A stretch of DNA of 34,429 nt, taken from IMG/VR virus record IMGVR_UViG_3300003324_000266, positions 2,152 through 36,580 of that record. One strand, given 5' to 3'. Under the pieces are notes generated by a model. It saw only the letters and a list, made by a program, of their open reading frames with translations. It had not been told where the DNA came from and made no database searches. Positions 28,879-34,429 of this stretch are shown here, piece after piece (the first letter of the stretch is position 1; each line of letters opens with the position of its first letter). This stretch comes from a virus. A program made the position numbers and the translations under genes.

Positions 28879-28960
28879 GTGCGTGATTGCAGGTGTGGTT
28901 GTAGCGATACTGGCATTGGCGCTGTTTGGTCTATCTGACCCGCCTCGCCGTTGTTTGTGA
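28871..28960 (+). CDS. Tiny one-helix membrane peptide, 29 aa
   Basis: ATG 28871 overlaps the helicase stop by 8 bases. The frame reads MAECVIAGVVVAILALALFG then LSDPPRRCL. One transmembrane helix, short basic tail. Its TGA overlaps the GTG of the next gene (GTGA). Size makes it tentative. Confidence 0.45.
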   Translation: MAECVIAGVVVAILALALFGLSDPPRRCL

Positions 28961-29142
28961 TCTGTCCGATATGTCGCGGCAGAGGCGAGGTTGAGGCCGG
29001 CGTTGGGCTGCATGACGCTGAGTGGAATCCCGACGCGCGCGGTAAGGACGGACTGATTTGGTTGTTGGACATTAACCCTCTCGTACCGCAGTGGAGTACG
29101 GCGGTATGCGGGAGATGTAGAGGAACAGGCGAGGTGAAGTAG
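28957..29142 (+). CDS. DnaJ-type zinc-finger protein, 61 aa
   Basis: The GTG 28957 is in a GTGA overlap. Two CxxCxGxG-like motifs, CPICRGRGEVEAG and CGRCRGTGEVK, flank an acidic linker with a Trp pair. This is the DnaJ central zinc-finger pattern without the J domain. Such small proteins may bind unfolded proteins or nucleic acid. No other family hint. Confidence 0.7.
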   Translation: MICPICRGRGEVEAGVGLHDAEWNPDARGKDGLIWLLDINPLVPQWSTAVCGRCRGTGEVK

Positions 29143-29237
29143 TGATTCCGGTCTACGTTGGCGTTCCGCTTATTGTGGTGCTGTACGCCAGCTTAGTGTG
29201 GTTCATCTGCCGAAAGGTTGATTGCTGCTCACACTGA
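29142..29237 (+). CDS. Tiny one-helix membrane peptide, 31 aa
   Basis: GTG 29142 overlaps the previous TAG by one base. The frame reads MIPVYVGVPLIVVLYASLVW then FICRKVDCCSH. One hydrophobic helix and a Cys-rich end. It ends directly before the polymerase ATG. Tentative. Confidence 0.45.
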   Translation: MIPVYVGVPLIVVLYASLVWFICRKVDCCSH

Positions 29238-31520
29238 ATGGCTCGCACTCCCAAACCCGAAGGATGTAACGCTTGCCCTCTTCAACCGATTGGAGAGGGT
29301 TTCGTTCGCATCAGCCTCCCGAGCGACTACGACAACGTGAAGCTGCTCGTCCAAGGCGAGGCGCCGACGCGTGACGACGCGGATGAGTCGATCCCGTTCG
29401 TCGGCAAACCGGGCCATTGGATACGGAAGAACATTCTCGCCAACGCAGGATTAGCGGAGGGACAGGTCATTTTCGACAATACCCTCCGCTGCCTACCTCC
29501 GACCAATAAGAAGGGAGAGCACTATCCCATCGGGGAAGTGAAGGCGCTTGCAGAACAACACTGCCGCCAGTACGACGTGTGGGAACAAACCCCTAAGTCG
29601 ATCCCTCTCCTTCTCGTCGGCGGTAAGGCGCTGGCGCAGCGCACAGGAAGGGAGTCGATCAGCGAATGGCACGGACATATCGAGATGATCGAGGGTCGGC
29701 TAACCGGCGCGACCTTTCACCCCGCGGCTGTAATGAGACAGCCGAACCTGTTGCCGGTAGCGATCAGAGAGACAGCGAACCTGCTCGAAGCTGCTCGCAA
29801 TCCGGCAGTGCTGCGTCGGCCTGAGGTGGTGAAGGGGAACGTCCCGTATCTACAGAAGCCTGAGGTCGTCGTCGATCTCGAATGGAACCCCGGTACGCAG
29901 GAACTCACTGTAGTTGGCGTGGCATACGAGCGCGACCGAGCCTACTCGACGTACCACGTTAGCGAAGGCTTGGAGGTGGTACGCCAGCATTTCGCTGACG
30001 GACGGCGAGTGATTGGTCACAACTTCATCAAGGCCGATCTACCTCGCATTGGCGCACTACCGAAGACGTGGGGGCCGGAGCACATCATCGACACGATGGT
30101 GGTGGGACACCTTGTTCATTCCCACTTGGCTGAGTTGGGTTTGCTCGACCTTGGTTCGCTGACTCGCTACTACGAACCCACCTCGAACTGGAAGACCGAG
30201 AAGGGCGATCTGCTGCTCTATAACGGCCTCGATAATGCGTACAACTATCGGCTGTGGAAAGGAATCGAGCGCGATCTCACGCTAACGGATCAATGGCACC
30301 TCGTAGAGAAGCAACAGAAGCTCGCGCGTATGAGCGCGTTGATGCAGGAACAGGGGATACGAATTGATAAGGATGCCATTGTCGCCTTTCATAGCGATTG
30401 GCGTGAGCAGCGGTCAACTGCTGCTTCAGGCTTTCCGTTCAATCCGAACTCCCCGAAGCAAGTCAAAGCGTACTTCGAGGAGCGTGGGGTTCGTCTCAAC
30501 GACACCTCGTACGACACCATCGTCAAAGCGGCCAAGCGGAGTAAAGAAGGTTCTGAGGTAAGGGAGACGCTTGACAAGCTAGTCGAGTACAAGGACGCCG
30601 GGAAGTCGCTGCGGACGTGGTTCAACGAAGAGGCGGAGAGCCGCGGCTACATATATCCGGAGTTCAAGGAGACCGGCACCGACGTGGCACGGTTCTCCTG
30701 TAGCGGCCCGAACTGCCAGAACATCCCACCGCACTTACGCCACATCATCACGCCTCGCGACCCGGAGCTGATCCTCGCGGCGTTCGATGGTTCGCAGATC
30801 GAGAACCGGACAGTGGCGTGGATTGCCGACGAGAAGGCCATGTTAGCGGCGTTCGCGAGCGGCGCTGACTTCCATCGCCTCAATGCGGCGAACATTCAGT
30901 CGATGCTACAAGGCATCCGCGTGACGCCGGAGATGGTGACGAAGGAGCAGCGGCAGCAGGGTAAGACGGTCACGCACGCGACGGACTACAAGGAGACGCC
31001 GTTCAATCTCGCCCGCCGACTGTTCGGCAATACGAAGCGAGAGGCGCTTGATAAGGCGAAGGCGCTACAGGGCGCGTTCTTCAAGGCCTACCCGCGTATC
31101 CGTGAGTGGCACTCCGAACTTGAGAAGCAGTTCGAGCGCGGTGAAGTGATGCTCCGCTCTCCGTTCGGTCGGGCGCGAATGGTGTACGCCCCTGACGCGC
31201 ATGAGTTCGCCAAGAGAGCGAGTCACTTCCTCGGCTGTTCGAGTGCGGCGGACATCATCAACTCCGCGGCGATCCAGATATGGGAGCAGTTAGGACTGCT
31301 GCCGATCCTCATCGTTCATGACGAGCTGGTGTATGAGCTGCCGCGCGGCGAGGAGGGCCGCAAGCTCGCTGTACAGATCAAATCGATTATGGAGGAGCCG
31401 GTAAGCGAGATGGGAGGTTTGGTTATTCCAGCGGTAGCGAAGTTCGGGGTGAATTACGGGACGCTAAAGGAGGCCGTCGAGCCGAATGAGCTTGAGAAGG
31501 TGTTCTATGCGGCGGCTTAA
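29238..31520 (+). CDS. DNA polymerase: uracil-DNA glycosylase domain fused to PolA-type core
   Basis: The 760-aa protein has three parts. Residues 1-185 are a family-4-type uracil-DNA glycosylase: Cys10, 13, 85 and 109 could bind 4Fe-4S, GEAPTRDDADESIPFVG is near 40-56, and HPAA is at 161-164. Residues about 205-370 are a 3'-5' exonuclease: DLEW at about 212, HNFIKADL at 260, YNGLDNAYN at 327. The rest is a family A polymerase core: motif A FDGSQIENR at about 516, motif B HATDYKETPFNLA at about 577, motif C IVHDELVYEL at about 692. No 5'-3' exonuclease is present. The glycosylase fusion resembles the UDG-like part reported for SPO1 polymerase. Confidence 0.9.
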   Translation: MARTPKPEGCNACPLQPIGEGFVRISLPSDYDNVKLLVQGEAPTRDDADESIPFVGKPGHWIRKNILANAGLAEGQVIFDNTLRCLPPTNKKGEHYPIGEVKALAEQHCRQYDVWEQTPKSIPLLLVGGKALAQRTGRESISEWHGHIEMIEGRLTGATFHPAAVMRQPNLLPVAIRETANLLEAARNPAVLRRPEVVKGNVPYLQKPEVVVDLEWNPGTQELTVVGVAYERDRAYSTYHVSEGLEVVRQHFADGRRVIGHNFIKADLPRIGALPKTWGPEHIIDTMVVGHLVHSHLAELGLLDLGSLTRYYEPTSNWKTEKGDLLLYNGLDNAYNYRLWKGIERDLTLTDQWHLVEKQQKLARMSALMQEQGIRIDKDAIVAFHSDWREQRSTAASGFPFNPNSPKQVKAYFEERGVRLNDTSYDTIVKAAKRSKEGSEVRETLDKLVEYKDAGKSLRTWFNEEAESRGYIYPEFKETGTDVARFSCSGPNCQNIPPHLRHIITPRDPELILAAFDGSQIENRTVAWIADEKAMLAAFASGADFHRLNAANIQSMLQGIRVTPEMVTKEQRQQGKTVTHATDYKETPFNLARRLFGNTKREALDKAKALQGAFFKAYPRIREWHSELEKQFERGEVMLRSPFGRARMVYAPDAHEFAKRASHFLGCSSAADIINSAAIQIWEQLGLLPILIVHDELVYELPRGEEGRKLAVQIKSIMEEPVSEMGGLVIPAVAKFGVNYGTLKEAVEPNELEKVFYAAA

Positions 31521-31785
31521 GACGCCTCTGTTCTTAATCGTGGCGGCGATAGTCGGGCTGGTGCTCGCAGTACTGCTGACCGGCTGTGCTCCAAAGAAGC
31601 ACGTCCAAGCCGTCGTTCCTCCCACGGCTATCGACGAGATCACCTTCACGAAGCAGTGTGAGGAGATCAGTTCTACTCTCGCGCTCTGTAACGGCGTTGA
31701 AGTACGCCACAAACCAGTCGTCCAGTACGAGACCAAATCAGTTAAGCAGTACAAGCACATTAAGGTCAATCACAAGGAGAAATGA
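31507..31785 (+). CDS. Small lipoprotein, 92 aa
   Basis: ATG 31507 (not 31486) follows GAGAAGG and overlaps the polymerase end by 14 bases. The N-terminus MRRLKTPLFLIVAAIVGLVL ends in the lipobox AVLLTGC, so Cys27 would be lipidated. The mature part is short (APKKHVQ..., CEEISSTLALCNGVEVRH) with two further Cys and a basic Lys-rich tail. Phage lipoproteins of this kind are Rz1-type or superinfection-exclusion proteins; which one is not shown. Its TGA overlaps the next ATG. Confidence 0.65.
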   Translation: MRRLKTPLFLIVAAIVGLVLAVLLTGCAPKKHVQAVVPPTAIDEITFTKQCEEISSTLALCNGVEVRHKPVVQYETKSVKQYKHIKVNHKEK

Positions 31786-32447
31786 TGTACGCGTTCCACG
31801 AACAGTTACTCGAAGCCGTGAATGAGGCTCTCTGCGACAATCCGTCACTGACGGCACAAGCCGCGGCACCGCGCGAGGCGGTACAGGCCTTGGAGATCGC
31901 CTCGTCGAACCTTCAGGATCAGTTAACGAGCCTGACCACATCGGCGCCGACCGCTTCAGCAGAGCAGATCGCTGCGTCAGCGGGACAGGTCGCCGCGATA
32001 GCCGCGTTGATTATCGAGAAGCACGGCCCTCCGATTCCTCCGCCTGTCTCGGCAAGCGCACAGCAGTACGTACAGCTCACGCCGGAGGAACTCGCTTCTA
32101 TTGATGCGGTCAAGATTGGCGAGCTTCCGTTGGTTATCGCGGCCTTCACTCCGACCGCTACCGACGCGCAGAAGGCTGACGGCATATCGAGCGGTGGTTA
32201 CGTCGAGATCATCGTCAAGCGAGCCGATGGCGTCGAGTCGCGCAATACGGTGAAGCCGTTCGAGCTGTCGAACCCGCACGAGACCGGGCCGGTCATGCTG
32301 TGCCGCTACCTTCGCGCCACGAAGCCCGAGGAGCTGGTCTACATCGGTCCTCTCGGATCGTCACAGCAGCAGATCGACGCGTTCGTCTGCCCGCCTGAAA
32401 TCACCGCCATCCTTGGAGCTGACCTTGCTCAACCAGCGACGAACTAA
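31782..32447 (+). CDS. Unknown 221-aa protein with coiled-coil N-terminus
   Basis: Start ATG 31782 (or 31785). The first 80 residues are helical and Ala/Gln-rich (EAVQALEIASSNLQDQLTSL, AEQIAASAGQVAAIAALIIE). After a Pro-rich linker (GPPIPPPVS) comes a beta-rich domain (GYVEIIVKRADGVESRN, MLCRYLRATKPEELVYIGP). No family recognised. It could be an accessory virion protein or regulator. Location after the lipoprotein does not resolve it. Confidence 0.6.
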   Translation: MMYAFHEQLLEAVNEALCDNPSLTAQAAAPREAVQALEIASSNLQDQLTSLTTSAPTASAEQIAASAGQVAAIAALIIEKHGPPIPPPVSASAQQYVQLTPEELASIDAVKIGELPLVIAAFTPTATDAQKADGISSGGYVEIIVKRADGVESRNTVKPFELSNPHETGPVMLCRYLRATKPEELVYIGPLGSSQQQIDAFVCPPEITAILGADLAQPATN

Positions 32448-32694
32448 GCGCGAGCAGATCATCCACTTCTTCCTCGATCAGCCGGAAGGGGTGCGGTTCG
32501 GCACCGTCGAGCTGCATACGCGGTTCGGGCCGTCCTTTAGGTCGAGGGTATCGGAAATCAATCGCGATGAAACCGCCCCTATCACGATCATCAACGATAC
32601 GCGGCACAAGCGAGGGGTTGAGGTGAGTACGTATCATGCCCAACGCCGTCGCATCGTTGGGGAAGGAGACCTTGCCTATGCCCACTCTGCTTAA
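32425..32694 (+). CDS. Helix-turn-helix (HTH_39-like) protein, 89 aa
   Basis: TTG 32425 follows GGAG by 6 bases; TTG 32413 is possible. The sequence RRTKREQIIHFFLDQPEGVRFGTVEL then HTRFGPSFRSRVSEINRDET fits a winged-helix pattern (R..il..L...g..vt..eL...f......RIseL). A basic tail (HKRGVEVSTYHAQRRR) follows. Such proteins can be regulators or excisionase-like partners for the nearby integrase. Overlaps the preceding gene by 23 bases. Confidence 0.55.
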   Translation: MLNQRRTKREQIIHFFLDQPEGVRFGTVELHTRFGPSFRSRVSEINRDETAPITIINDTRHKRGVEVSTYHAQRRRIVGEGDLAYAHSA

Positions 32695-32800
32695 TCGCTA
32701 CGATTCGTACGTCACTTACTGCGCCACCCTCGGCATCCGTCCTGCGGATTGCGCGACGTGGCGCCGCACCGTTGAGGACATCCCCGACCGCTCGCTATGA
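32678..32800 (+). CDS. Unknown 40-aa peptide
   Basis: ATG 32678 gives MPTLLNRYDSYVTYCATLGI then RPADCATWRRTVEDIPDRSL. GGAAGGAG lies 10 bases upstream. It overlaps both neighbours (17 and 4 bases). The RYDxY..Y......P.....W form may be a tiny regulator. Low evidence beyond coupling and ribosome site. Confidence 0.45.
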   Translation: MPTLLNRYDSYVTYCATLGIRPADCATWRRTVEDIPDRSL

Positions 32801-32937
32801 ACCGCGCGACACTATTCGTATGGTCGATCATCGTCCTTCAGTTCTGTGCCGGCGTGTCGTACCTCATTAAGAAGGACTGGCGGCATGGGCTGTATTGGCT
32901 TGCCGCCGCATCTGTCAACCTCGCGGTCACGGTCTAA
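32797..32937 (+). CDS. Small membrane protein, 46 aa
   Basis: ATG 32797 (ATGA overlap). MNRATLFVWSIIVLQFCAGV is a first helix, SYLIKKDWRHGLYWLAAASV then NLAVTV the second. A short basic loop (KKDWRHG) links the two helices. The two-helix pattern with W and G before the second helix is common in small phage membrane proteins (m...ll.w..y....yf...d...g.yWlga...n..v). Function unknown. Confidence 0.65.
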   Translation: MNRATLFVWSIIVLQFCAGVSYLIKKDWRHGLYWLAAASVNLAVTV

Positions 32938-33002
32938 TTGCGCCAATGAGCAGCTCTCCTGCATCATATCCAGAAGGAGCCGTATCGACTGAAGGGTTGA
33001 AG

Positions 33003-34163
33003 ATGGCCCGTAAGCGATACCAGAAGGGTATGCTCTTTCTACGGGGTAAGCGCACTCCGGTATGGGTTGCGCGGTGGCGGGAGGATGAGACGACCCCGCA
33101 AGGCGGGGATCGACGTATCCTCCGTTCTGTGGTGATCGGCACAAAGGCTGACATCCCGACCAAACGCCTCGCGCAACGTGAACTGGAGCGGCGGCTTGCC
33201 TCAATCAACTCCCCCGACTATCGCCCCACGGTAGCCCTCAGCTTCTCCGAGCTGGTGACGAAGTGGGAGGCGATGGTCTTGCCGTCCTATAAGGCGTCTG
33301 TCCAACGTCAGTACCGGATGGACGTGCGAAATCACCTCTTACCGGCCTTCGGGATGTCGAGGTTGGGCAGCATAACAACCGAGACGCTTCAGAAGTACGC
33401 TGCGGCGTTCAAGGGATCGCCTAAGACGCTCCACAATGTCCTTGCGGTCATGCGTGCGGTATGGCGCTCCGCTAAGGCGTGGGGTTATGTCAAGCACGAT
33501 CCGTTTGAGGCGGTTGTGCTGCCGAAGCAAACGAAGCCCGAGCCGAAGCTGTTCACTCTTGATGAGGCGCAGCAGCTCATACGTGAGGCGCCGGAACCGC
33601 TAAAGACGATGTTGTGGATCACGGCGGAGACCGGCGTACGTGCGGGTGAGTTAGTCGCTCTGCGTAAAGAGGACGTTGACGTGCGAGGGCGGATCGTTCG
33701 TGTACGTCAGAGCCTCTGGCGTGGTCAGGTACAGACGCCTAAGAGCCGCGCCGGGGTGCGGTCGTTCAGCATCTCGCCGGGGCTTGCGGAACATCTGACG
33801 CAGCGTGTTAGCGGAGAGGGGCTGCTGTTCCTTAACCGCCTTGGTCGTCCCTTCTCGCAATCGAAGCTGGTTGAGAAGCATCTCAAGCCGCTCTGTACGC
33901 GCCTCGGCATTGAGCCTCGGGGCTTACACGCGCTGAGACACTTCAACGCCACGGTACTCGATCAGCTTGGAGTGCCGGTGAAGGTACGGCAATCGAGGTT
34001 AGGCCACAGCACAGCGATGGTCACGCTCGATCGCTACACGCATCAGATCACCACCGATGACGTGATTGCGGCAGAGAAGCTCGGTGCGATATTGTTCCCA
34101 ACTGTTCCCAACAACACGACGGCCCCACCACTCGCTAGTGATGAGGCCGTTGGGGTTCAGTAG
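33003..34163 (+). CDS. int: Tyrosine-type integrase
   Basis: The start ATG 33003 follows GAAGGGTTGAAG; the ATG at 32946 lacks a ribosome site. The N-terminal arm (ARKRYQKGMLFLRGKRTPVW) is followed by a SAM-like core-binding domain. The catalytic set in this numbering is R213 (GVRAGEL), K247 (TPKSRAG), H309 and R312 (HALRHFN), H335 (LGHS) and Y345 (DRYTH). It catalyses site-specific recombination between attP and attB. The last 30 residues overlap two TGTTCCCAA arm-type repeats of the attP. A hairpin-T-tract terminator lies 85 bases downstream. Confidence 0.93.
   Translation: MARKRYQKGMLFLRGKRTPVWVARWREDETTPQGGDRRILRSVVIGTKADIPTKRLAQRELERRLASINSPDYRPTVALSFSELVTKWEAMVLPSYKASVQRQYRMDVRNHLLPAFGMSRLGSITTETLQKYAAAFKGSPKTLHNVLAVMRAVWRSAKAWGYVKHDPFEAVVLPKQTKPEPKLFTLDEAQQLIREAPEPLKTMLWITAETGVRAGELVALRKEDVDVRGRIVRVRQSLWRGQVQTPKSRAGVRSFSISPGLAEHLTQRVSGEGLLFLNRLGRPFSQSKLVEKHLKPLCTRLGIEPRGLHALRHFNATVLDQLGVPVKVRQSRLGHSTAMVTLDRYTHQITTDDVIAAEKLGAILFPTVPNNTTAPPLASDEAVGVQ
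34094..34111 (+). repeat. Left pair of TGTTCCCAA direct repeats (possible P arm)
   Basis: GTTCCCAA begins at 34094 and 34104, 10 bases (about one helical turn) apart, inside the 3' end of the integrase gene. The same motif is paired at 34300 and 34311 on the other side of the tRNA-like core. Confidence 0.6.
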
Positions 34164-34176
34164 GTTATGAAGGATT

Positions 34177-34185
34177 GACCGCAGG
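34177..34185 (-). repeat. CCTGCGGTC copy, inverted
   Basis: CCTGCGGTC on the minus strand, just before the tRNA-like core. Two direct copies lie at 34258-34266 and 34380-34388 on the plus strand. The 9-mer would not be expected three times in 212 bases by chance. Confidence 0.5.
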
Positions 34186-34190
34186 AAACG

Positions 34191-34229
34191 TGGTCGGGGC
34201 GGCAGGATTCGAACCTGTCTCCCGACCGC
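34191..34229 (-). other. attP core: 3' end of a tRNA-Pro-like gene
   Basis: On the minus strand the sequence runs GGTCGGGAGACAGG, T-loop TTCGAAT, then CCTGCCGCCCCGACCA, the 3' half of a tRNA ending in CCA. No CGGGGCG partner for the acceptor occurs in the 100 bases 5' of it, so the gene is incomplete. CGCCCCGACCA matches tRNA-Pro 3' ends. GGTCGGG and CCCGACC (34192-34198 and 34221-34227) also form an inverted pair, as core-type integrase sites do. Confidence 0.7.
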
Positions 34230-34246
34230 TAACTTATTGTTGATAC

Positions 34247-34280
34247 GGCTGGCCTTACCTGCGGTCAGCCTTATTTTTTC
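34247..34280 (+). terminator. Rho-independent terminator after the integrase
   Basis: GGCTGGCC and GGTCAGCC (one mismatch) form a stem around TTACCTGC, followed by TTATTTTTT. It faces the plus-strand integrase transcript and overlaps one CCTGCGGTC copy. It lies just right of the tRNA-like core. Confidence 0.7.
34258..34266 (+). repeat. CCTGCGGTC copy, direct
   Basis: Second copy of the 9-mer, overlapping the terminator stem. Copies are at 34177 (inverted) and 34380 (direct). Confidence 0.5.
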
Positions 34281-34283
34281 GCC

Positions 34284-34429
34284 TTAAAGTGGGTGTTTTG
34301 TTCCCAAGATGTTCCCAACTTCGCTCACGGATACTTCGAGCGGCGAGCCGTCCGGTAGAAAGAAGCAGATCGATGTGAGCCTGCGGTCGTTTAAACGCTT
34401 CAAGGTGAGGATACCGAACAACATCTCCT
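34284..34429 (-). CDS. Partial minus-strand gene running in from the right edge
   Basis: The minus frame from 34429 to TAA 34286-34284 is open for over 45 codons and has the look of a real C-terminus (MLFGILTLKRLNDRRLTSIC, then FFLPDGSPLEVSVSEVGNIL). Its start is outside the window. The last codons overlap the right TGTTCCCAA pair. The product is unknown; possibly a minus-strand regulator or lysogeny gene next to attP. Confidence 0.4.
   Translation of the reverse strand, partial: EMLFGILTLKRLNDRRLTSICFFLPDGSPLEVSVSEVGNILGTKHPL
34300..34318 (+). repeat. Right pair of TGTTCCCAA direct repeats (possible P' arm)
   Basis: GTTCCCAA begins at 34300 and 34311, 11 bases apart and in the same orientation as the left pair, about as far from the core as the left pair. 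Confidence 0.6.
34380..34388 (+). repeat. CCTGCGGTC copy, direct
   Basis: Third copy of the 9-mer, inside the partial minus-strand ORF at the right edge. Confidence 0.45.

Noticed and set aside
32812-33204. Minus-strand ORF over the integrase start
   Set aside because: Antisense to clear membrane-protein and integrase coding; no ribosome site.
34191-34290. Intact tRNA gene
   Set aside because: Only the T-arm and acceptor 3' half are present; no 5' acceptor strand or D-arm fits upstream.
12334-34396. Five copies of the palindrome GTTTAAAC
   Set aside because: More than chance for this GC content, but three are codons Arg-Leu-Asn in unrelated proteins and spacing is irregular; no system is implied.
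1-34429. CRISPR array, insertion sequence or retroelement
   Set aside because: No regularly spaced long repeats, transposase, inverted-repeat-bounded element or reverse transcriptase was seen.

Overview
The window looks like most of the genome of a temperate, short-tailed (podovirus-type) bacteriophage. It has two divergent blocks. Bases 1-14090 hold virion, packaging and lysis genes, all on the minus strand. Bases 14690-34163 hold early, accessory, replication and integration genes, almost all on the plus strand. The capsid resembles the N4-gp56 family, and the tail parts are a T7 gp11-like adaptor (two tandem copies) and a T7 gp12-like nozzle. The host is probably a GC-rich Gram-negative bacterium. 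The integrase N-terminus (RYQKG...RGKRTPVWVARWRED) resembles acidobacterial phage-type integrases known to me; this is recall, not a search.

Virion block, read right to left: a possible zinc-finger leader ORF, a small beta-rich protein, small terminase, a small basic protein, a GTA-type holin, a 47-aa membrane peptide, large terminase, portal, a 126-aa unknown, scaffold, major capsid protein, four small unknown or virion proteins, another 47-aa membrane peptide, two paralogous adaptors, the nozzle, and a tail protein that runs off the left edge. TerL, portal, capsid and nozzle all use TTG starts. No endolysin was recognised.

Early block: a string of overlapping genes (14698-21571) carries small zinc proteins, a SprT-like metalloprotease, a thioredoxin-reductase-like flavoprotein without the redox CxxC, a frameshifted phosphoribosyltransferase, several tiny one-helix membrane peptides, members of a three-copy paralogous family and a Cas4/RecB-like nuclease. 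A lone minus-strand gene (about 21548-21790) interrupts the block. Replication and recombination follow: Sak4-like ATPase, possible ssDNA-binding protein, metallophosphoesterase, deoxyribosyltransferase-like protein, dATP/dGTP diphosphohydrolase-like protein, ClpP-like protease, RepA-like helicase, and a DNA polymerase that fuses a family-4-type uracil-DNA glycosylase domain to a PolA core. The right end has a lipoprotein, an HTH protein, small membrane proteins and a tyrosine integrase.

Downstream of the integrase is what appears to be a complete attP. A tRNA-Pro-like 3' end sits between two tandem pairs of TGTTCCCAA, with three copies of CCTGCGGTC around it. The 5' half of the tRNA is absent and the integrase lies on the 3' side of the core, so the sequence is best read as an unintegrated or circular phage form rather than a prophage junction.

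Signals no single gene explains: 9-bp-periodic GACA repeats at five translation starts, a 15-bp element shared by the divergent control region and the lone minus-strand gene, and two frameshifted genes. No CI-type repressor was recognised. It may lie outside the window, or be the lone minus-strand gene or the HTH protein.
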